Source: JAKIYB01 sp964590255 (GTDB taxonomy: Bacteria; Armatimonadota; Hebobacteria; CAIYQO01). Taken from it: a stretch of 18,906 nucleotides of DNA. The stretch covers positions 1 to 18,906 of the forward strand of contig CAZPYA010000104.1 of the NCBI GenBank assembly GCA_964590255.1, read 5' to 3'. Within the stretch, counting starts at the first letter, position 1. Every line of letters begins with the position of its first letter. Below, piece after piece: positions 14,952-18,906 of the stretch. A program made the translations under genes and the position numbers. The notes under the pieces are model-generated. The model searched no databases, was not told where the DNA came from, and saw only the letters and a program-made list of their open reading frames with translations.

Positions 14952-15369
14952 ACCCACCCCCCGCCAGCCGCAAACCCCGCAGCAGCGCCGCACCATGATG
15001 CTGGCGATTCTGCTCATGGTCGGCTCCATCGCCGGCATGCTGGCGTGGGCGTCGTACGACGCGCAGCATGCGGCCTGGCTGGCGCAGATCTCGGGTGAGA
15101 ACCTGCAGTTCGGTTACAATATCGCCGGCGATCTACGCGATATCCATCTGGAATTGGTCTCCACCACCGGCGCGGTGTTCGTCTACGAGCGCACCGCCGC
15201 GCCCAGCCGCACGGTGATTGTGGCGCCGTTAAGCGAATTCCTCGACGCGAAAACCGGCGCGGGTTACGATCCGAAGCGCGACACGTCCGCCAGCCTGCGC
15301 ATCACCGCCATCCGCATGAGCGACGGCAAGGCGCTGACGGCCACGAAACGGATGTCGGTGAAGCGATAG
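14941..15369 (+). CDS. Single-pass membrane protein of unknown function
   Basis: A 142-residue protein. A short charged Pro/Gln-rich N-terminus (PTPRQPQTPQQRR) leads into one membrane helix at about residues 18-42 (TMMLAILLMVGSIAGMLAW), and about 100 residues probably outside follow. The outer part looks like beta strands (LQFGYNIAGDLRDIHLELVS, TVIVAPLSEFLD, SLRITAIRMSDGK). No family is recognised. The ATG lies within the end of the DUF1460 gene (11-nt overlap), with GGAAGG 8 nt upstream, which supports coupled expression and a possible shared role at the cell envelope. It is followed by the dusB promoter. Confidence 0.8.
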   Translation: MFSEPTPRQPQTPQQRRTMMLAILLMVGSIAGMLAWASYDAQHAAWLAQISGENLQFGYNIAGDLRDIHLELVSTTGAVFVYERTAAPSRTVIVAPLSEFLDAKTGAGYDPKRDTSASLRITAIRMSDGKALTATKRMSVKR

Positions 15370-15410
15370 CGTCAAAAAATTCCCGCATCCGCCATCCCAA
15401 ATCCGACTTA

Positions 15411-15419
15411 TGCTATAAT
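15411..15419 (+). promoter_or_regulatory. Extended -10 promoter of dusB
   Basis: TGCTATAAT is a full extended -10 (TGnTATAAT); no clear -35 is found 17 bp upstream, as is usual for this type. The ATG at 15431 is 11 nt after the -10, so the leader would be only 4-5 nt and has no Shine-Dalgarno sequence. Confidence 0.6.
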
Positions 15420-15430
15420 ACCCCGTTGCC

Positions 15431-16471
15431 ATGAACTACCTGGATTCTTGCCGCATTGCCGATATCGACATCGCGCCCGCGCTGGTGCTGGCGCCGATGG
15501 CCGGCATCACCAATCGCGCCTTCCGCATCCTCTGCCGCCGGCACGGGGCGGGAATGGTGGTGTCGGAGTTCGTCAGCAGTAACGCGCTGGTGTATAACAG
15601 CGCGCGCACGCAGAAAATGGTGCTGGTGGATCCGGGCGAGCATCCGGTAACGGTGCAGATCTTCGGGCAGTTTCCCGAGCATCTCGCCCGCGCGGCGGAG
15701 CTGATTACACCGTATGGTCCGGATATCATCGACATCAACATGGGCTGCGGCGTGCCGAAAGTGACGAAGCTGGGCGCGGGCGCGGCGATGATGCGCGACA
15801 TCGCGCTGGTGCGACAAACCTTTCGCGCGGTGCGCGCGGCGACGCACCTGCCGGTGACGGTGAAGGTGCGCGCCTTCTGGTTGCCGGACGGCCCCACCGC
15901 GCTGGACGTGGCGCGCGTGGCCGAGGAGGAAGGGCTGGCGGGCATCGCCGTGCATCCGCGGCCGGGCAAGGGACACCACAACGTGGGCCGCGCCGATTGG
16001 TCGGTGATCCGCGCGGTGAAGGCCGCGGTGTCGATGCCCGTGCTGGGCAACGGCGACGTGCGCACCGCCGCCGACGCCCGCCGCATGGCGGCGGAGACGG
16101 GCTGCGACGGGGTGATGATCGGCCGCGCGGCGCAAGGCAACCCGTGGCTGTTCGGGCAAATCGCCCACGAACTGCGCACCGGCGCGCCACTGCCGGGCCC
16201 GACGATGGCCGAGCGCGTGGCGATGGCTATCGAGCACGGCGAATTGCTCATCGCGGACAAGGGCCACCGCGTGGGCGTGCAGGAGATGCGCAAGCATATC
16301 TCCTGGTATATGAAAGGCTTTTATGGCGCGGCGCATTTCCGCGAAGACGTAATGCGCCTGCTCCGCTGGGACGACGTCGTTGCCTTGCTCCGCCGGGTGG
16401 AGCACGACGACGCGCTGGTGGCGGGGATTACGAACGCGCCGGATACTCACGAGGAAGCTGATGAACTTTGA
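15431..16471 (+). CDS. dusB: tRNA-dihydrouridine synthase (DusB/NifR3-like)
   Basis: A 346-residue flavin enzyme that reduces uridine in the tRNA D-loop. The FMN barrel starts with LVLAPMAGITNRAFRILCRR, and VTVQIFGQFPEHLARAA and DIIDINMGCGVPKVTKLGAG follow. The catalytic cysteine is C106, in GCGVPKV where the family has GCPVPKV. KVRAFWL, H175 in VHPRPGKGHHNVGRADW (the family has VHGRTR...Y.G.ADW) and GNGDVRTAADARRM with GVMIGRAAQGNPWLF complete the core. The C-terminal helical tRNA-binding domain contains MRKHISWYMKGFYGAAHFRE. The overall family is clear, but the active-site loop is altered. The next gene starts inside its last 11 nt. Confidence 0.93.
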   Translation: MNYLDSCRIADIDIAPALVLAPMAGITNRAFRILCRRHGAGMVVSEFVSSNALVYNSARTQKMVLVDPGEHPVTVQIFGQFPEHLARAAELITPYGPDIIDINMGCGVPKVTKLGAGAAMMRDIALVRQTFRAVRAATHLPVTVKVRAFWLPDGPTALDVARVAEEEGLAGIAVHPRPGKGHHNVGRADWSVIRAVKAAVSMPVLGNGDVRTAADARRMAAETGCDGVMIGRAAQGNPWLFGQIAHELRTGAPLPGPTMAERVAMAIEHGELLIADKGHRVGVQEMRKHISWYMKGFYGAAHFREDVMRLLRWDDVVALLRRVEHDDALVAGITNAPDTHEEADEL

Positions 16472-17024
16472 ATTTGACATGAACGAGTTGCAGAACGATG
16501 CCGATATGATCGCGGACCTGGACGACGCGCTGCACGACGCGCTGGCCGGCACGCCGTGGGAGGACGAGTTGCACCGCCTGACGGACGAGATGCCGATGGA
16601 GCCGCGCGTGCGACTATACCAGGCGCTGCGCAAGGCGAATATCCTGCCACATGAAGTGACCTTCTTCCTCATTGGCTGGGCCATCGAGATGGTCGCCAAC
16701 GAGCGCACCGCCGATCTGTTGGAGACGCAGTATCAACCGCGCTTCGACGCGCTGGAAGCGCAGTACGGCCTGCCCGAGGACGCCTACGAGAACCTGGAAC
16801 ACACCCCGGCGCCCTACCGCGCGCTGCACCTGGAGTTCGGCCAGGCGGCCAATTCGCTGTTCATCGCCACCTTCCAGGCCTTCGGCGAGCACAAGATGGC
16901 CAGCCTGCTGCGCCAGACGCCTGAAGAATTCGACCGCCTGTATAATGCTGGCTACGAGATGCTCCTCGGACCATCGCACGAGAGCGCCATGGAGGGGTTG
17001 TGGGACATGAAGGCGAATGACTAA
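16461..17024 (+). CDS. Acidic hypothetical protein coupled to dusB
   Basis: A 187-residue soluble protein beginning MNFEFDMNELQNDADMIADL, strongly acidic at the N-terminus and predicted to be mostly helical (RVRLYQALRKANILPHEV, FFLIGWAIEMVANERTADLL, EEFDRLYNAGYEMLL). It has no cysteine, no full membrane segment and no motif I recognise. The ATG lies within the end of dusB (11-nt overlap) with GAGGAAG 3 nt upstream, so it is probably translated by coupling. A function linked to tRNA modification or translation would be only a guess from position. Confidence 0.82.
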   Translation: MNFEFDMNELQNDADMIADLDDALHDALAGTPWEDELHRLTDEMPMEPRVRLYQALRKANILPHEVTFFLIGWAIEMVANERTADLLETQYQPRFDALEAQYGLPEDAYENLEHTPAPYRALHLEFGQAANSLFIATFQAFGEHKMASLLRQTPEEFDRLYNAGYEMLLGPSHESAMEGLWDMKAND

Positions 17025-17085
17025 ATATCAGTACGTCTGCCGTTGTATGCATTATACCCATTGATTATCGTTTTGCTTCTCTCAT

Positions 17086-17235
17086 GCGGGGATTGAAATC
17101 CCCACCTGCGGGGCCCTGCGGCCGGGCGTCCCTCTACAGGGACGCAACGGATCAAGCTAAGATACCGGATGCTGGAAAAAGCAATATCGAACCGTCAGCA
17201 CGCTCCAGCCCGCTTCGCCAAAGTCCGGCTGGAGC
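17086..17235. repeat. Intergenic hairpins before the quinate-dehydrogenase-family gene
   Basis: Three perfect stems lie in the 230-bp gap 17025-17254. GGGGAT/ATCCCC (17088-17103) has a TGAA loop. GCGTCCCT/AGGGACGC (17126-17145) has a CTAC loop. GCTCCAGCC/GGCTGGAGC (17202-17235) has a 16-nt loop and ends 19 bp before the ATG. The first two look like parts of a dispersed palindromic repeat. The third could sit in the mRNA leader and hinder ribosome access. No U-tract is seen, so ordinary terminators are unlikely, and I see no gene here. Confidence 0.5.
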
Positions 17236-17254
17236 CAGAATCCAGGTAGCAACC

Positions 17255-18178
17255 ATGACCGATCAGCAAAAACCGTTGCGCGTCGTTTCCGTCAGCCTGG
17301 GGTCTTCGTCGCGGGATAAGATCGTCACCGCCGAGTTTTTAGGTCGGACGGTGACCATCGAGCGCCGCGGCACCGATGACGACATGGCGAAGGCCATCGC
17401 GCTCATCGGGGAGTTGGACGGCCAGGTGGACGCCATCGGATTGGGCGGCATCGACCTGTACCTGGTGGCGGGTACGCGCAAATACATCATTCAAGACGCG
17501 CTGAAACTGGCGCGCGCGGCGAAGATTTCGCCCGTCGTGGACGGCAGTGGCCTGAAGCACACGCTGGAGCGGCGCACCGTGCAGTGGCTGCAGGAGCGCG
17601 GCGTGGTGAATTTCGCCGGCGCGCGCGTGCTGCTGGTCAGCGGGGTCGACCGCTTCGGCATGGCGGAGACGCTGCCCGAGCTGGGCGCGACCACGCTCTT
17701 CGGCGACCTCATCTTCGCCCTCGGCATCCCCATCCCCATTCGCACGCTGGGCGGTTTGCGCCGGCTGGCGCACTGCCTGCTGCCCATCATCTGCCGCCTG
17801 CCGTTCTCGCTGATCTACCCCACCGGCACCAAGCAGGAGCAGACGGTGAGCAAGTACGACCGCTATTTCCACGAGGCGGACATCATCGCCGGCGACTTCC
17901 ACTTCATCCGCCGCTACATGCCCGCGCGCATGGACGGGAAGATCATTATCACCAACACCACCACCGCCGGCGACGTGGCGCTGATGCGCGAGCGCGGCGT
18001 GGCGCTGCTGGTGAGCACCACCCCGGAATTCGACGGCCGCAGCTTCGGCACGAACGTGATGGAAGGCGTCATCGTCGCCCTCACCGGCAAACGTCCCGAA
18101 GACATGACCCCGGACGATTACCTGCGAACACTCGATCAGCTTGGCTGGGAGCCGCGGGTGGTGACGTTACAGGCGTAG
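17255..18178 (+). CDS. 'Quinate 5-dehydrogenase' family protein
   Basis: A 307-residue protein of a conserved family annotated as quinate 5-dehydrogenase in Thermus, Deinococcus and some Gram-positive lineages. Visible family signatures are VVSVSLGSSSRDKIVTAEFL, IERRGTDDDMAKAIALIGEL, DAIGLGGIDLYLV and VVDGSGLKHTLERR in the first 110 residues, then ARVLLVSGVDRFGMAETLPE. The annotated activity (quinate to 3-dehydroquinate) is a name carried by homology. No shikimate or quinate pathway gene is nearby, so the true reaction is open. The ATG at 17255 is chosen because the family begins just before VVSVSLGSS; the frame is open 57 codons further through palindromic non-coding sequence. The ribosome-binding site is weak (AGGTAG). 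Confidence 0.85.
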   Translation: MTDQQKPLRVVSVSLGSSSRDKIVTAEFLGRTVTIERRGTDDDMAKAIALIGELDGQVDAIGLGGIDLYLVAGTRKYIIQDALKLARAAKISPVVDGSGLKHTLERRTVQWLQERGVVNFAGARVLLVSGVDRFGMAETLPELGATTLFGDLIFALGIPIPIRTLGGLRRLAHCLLPIICRLPFSLIYPTGTKQEQTVSKYDRYFHEADIIAGDFHFIRRYMPARMDGKIIITNTTTAGDVALMRERGVALLVSTTPEFDGRSFGTNVMEGVIVALTGKRPEDMTPDDYLRTLDQLGWEPRVVTLQA

Positions 18179-18186
18179 GTGAGAAT

Positions 18187-18329
18187 TGGAGGGCGAGACT
18201 CCGTCGAGCCGCGCGCGAAGGGGCCGGGTGCGTATCATTGCGCACCTCTAAACGGGTTCCACGGACATGGGAATATGGTTATTCGAACAGATTCCCTACG
18301 CGCGCGGCTCGACAGAGTCTCGCCCTCCA
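18187..18329. repeat. MITE-like element with 31-bp terminal inverted repeats
   Basis: The left arm 18187-18217 (begins TGGAGGGCGAGACTCCGTCG) and right arm 18299-18329 are reverse complements with one mismatch. They enclose an 81-bp centre with a smaller GGGAAT/ATTCCC pair. A related single arm lies at 3441-3467. The centre has no reading frame of note. It fills most of the gap between the quinate-dehydrogenase-family stop and the PHP gene promoter. No target-site duplication is evident at its edges. Dispersed non-autonomous element or structured RNA are both possible. Confidence 0.75.
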
Positions 18330-18380
18330 GAAAATGTGCAGCCTGCAACCTGGAACTCGGAACCTACCAACCCCCCGTCC

Positions 18381-18410
18381 TTCACAATCCACCCGGAAAT
18401 ATGGTAGGCT
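18381..18410 (+). promoter_or_regulatory. Promoter abutting the PHP gene (leaderless)
   Basis: TTCACA (18381-18386), an 18-bp spacer and TAGGCT (18405-18410), a TANNNT-type -10. Seven nt separate it from the ATG at 18418, which has no Shine-Dalgarno sequence. The transcript would therefore start at the start codon. Confidence 0.5.
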
Positions 18411-18417
18411 GTCGCGT

Positions 18418-18906
18418 ATGCTCTGGAGTAGTTGGCACAATCATACCGGTGATGGGGCGCGTTTTTCGTACTGTGCCGAGCCGGAGTTATCCGCGGAGGT
18501 GTATCGGAAGATGCTGCGGCAGGGGCCGTGGCAGGCGTTCGCGCTCACCGAGCATGCCTTCGCGCTGGCTATCCCCGCTGACGCGGAACCGTGGCCCTGG
18601 CAGTGGTATGACAAACCAGAGCGCCTCTGGGCGCACCGCACCTTTCGCGAGGATAAAACAGCGAAGTTCCTCGAACGCACCGCCGCCGCCTGCGACGGCA
18701 AGCGCCTCTTCCGCGGCCTGGAGGTGGAGGTGGCGTGGGATGGCACGCTGAGCATGGAGAGCTTGCTGTGGCCGTACCTGGACGTGGTCATCGGCTCCAT
18801 CCACTACCTGCCGGGCGAGCGCGGCCAGCGGTATGAGGCGCATCTGATGCAGCTCTCCACGCTGCTGGCCTACCCCATCGACATCATCGGCCACCCCTTC
18901 CGCGAG
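18418..18906 (+). CDS. PHP-domain metal-dependent phosphoesterase, cut by window edge
   Basis: The first 163 codons of a gene that runs off the right edge. The PHP metal motifs are in order: H7-N-H9 in SSWHNHTGDG, TEHA at residues 44-47, GLEVEV near residue 100 (metal-binding Glu), IGSIHYLPG near 125 and DIIGHPFRE at the end. The family includes histidinol phosphatases and other phosphoesterases with a three-metal barrel. The type cannot be settled without the C-terminal third. The start is the first ATG after the TAGGCT box; no Shine-Dalgarno is seen. In the opposite strand and other frames there are only non-homologous open frames. Confidence 0.88.
   Translation, partial: MLWSSWHNHTGDGARFSYCAEPELSAEVYRKMLRQGPWQAFALTEHAFALAIPADAEPWPWQWYDKPERLWAHRTFREDKTAKFLERTAAACDGKRLFRGLEVEVAWDGTLSMESLLWPYLDVVIGSIHYLPGERGQRYEAHLMQLSTLLAYPIDIIGHPFRE

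Noticed and set aside
15413..16708. Long minus-strand frame opposite dusB
   Set aside because: Antisense of a clear Dus enzyme; composition is typical shadow sequence and it crosses two gene junctions.
17081..17103. GGGGATTGAAATCCCC, resembling the end of some CRISPR repeats
   Set aside because: Only one copy, no spacers and no cas genes; it is a simple 6-bp hairpin in an intergenic palindrome cluster.
1..18906. tRNA, rRNA or known riboswitch in the gaps
   Set aside because: Gaps over 200 bp (1566-1812, 3380-3692, 7112-7348, 9491-10312, 13861-14084, 17025-17254, 18179-18417) were read by eye; no cloverleaf or T-loop GGTTCGA-type sequence was seen.
1..18906. Defence island, prophage or toxin-antitoxin system
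   Set aside because: No nuclease, methylase, reverse transcriptase, integrase, capsid or toxin-like gene is recognisable; the excisionase-type HTH is part of an ATPase, not a phage Xis.

Overview
The window is high-GC bacterial chromosome, densely coded on both strands. It holds 15 well-supported genes (two cut by the window edges) and one doubtful small ORF. There is no rRNA, tRNA, integrase, transposase or CRISPR array. The gene mix is mostly core or family-level: DnaG primase, a GspE/PilB-type ATPase, a PurM-family enzyme, a DusB-like tRNA-dihydrouridine synthase, and a protein of the Thermus/Deinococcus-type 'quinate 5-dehydrogenase' family. Together with sigma-70-like promoters, several sitting directly on start codons, this suggests a Terrabacteria-type lineage (Armatimonadota, Deinococcota or Chloroflexota relatives). 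That placement is inference; the window has no phylogenetic marker I can read with certainty.

Left part (1-3.4 kb): an edge-truncated small membrane protein and an MFS transporter run leftward. A RimL-like GNAT acetyltransferase runs rightward from a divergent promoter and converges on a HEAT-repeat protein. From 3.4 to 7.2 kb a short intergenic block of palindromic repeats precedes a leftward pair, a secretion/pilus ATPase with an N-terminal excisionase-type HTH and then dnaG. Both lie downstream of an AT-rich promoter that carries phased TACCAT repeats.

From 7.3 to 9.5 kb a 74-residue membrane protein and a BatA-like vWA membrane protein form a rightward pair. About 820 bp without a convincing gene follows (9491-10312). 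It holds a run of hairpins, a degenerate C-rich repeat and a consensus promoter pointing left. A secreted M6-type metalloprotease with Ig-like C-terminal domains (10.3-12.3 kb) and a small acidic protein come next, converging on a leftward PurM-family gene.

The right part (14.1-18.9 kb) is all rightward: a secreted DUF1460/NlpC-P60-like protein overlapping a single-pass membrane protein, dusB overlapping an unknown 187-residue protein, the 'quinate 5-dehydrogenase' family gene, and a PHP-domain protein cut by the right edge.

No defence island or obviously new multi-gene system is visible. The points most worth a second look are the HTH-GspE fusion with its candidate operator, the leaderless-promoter pattern, the tandem hairpin units with compensatory arm changes around 9.54-9.65 kb, and the dispersed inverted-repeat elements at 3.44-3.62 and 18.19-18.33 kb.
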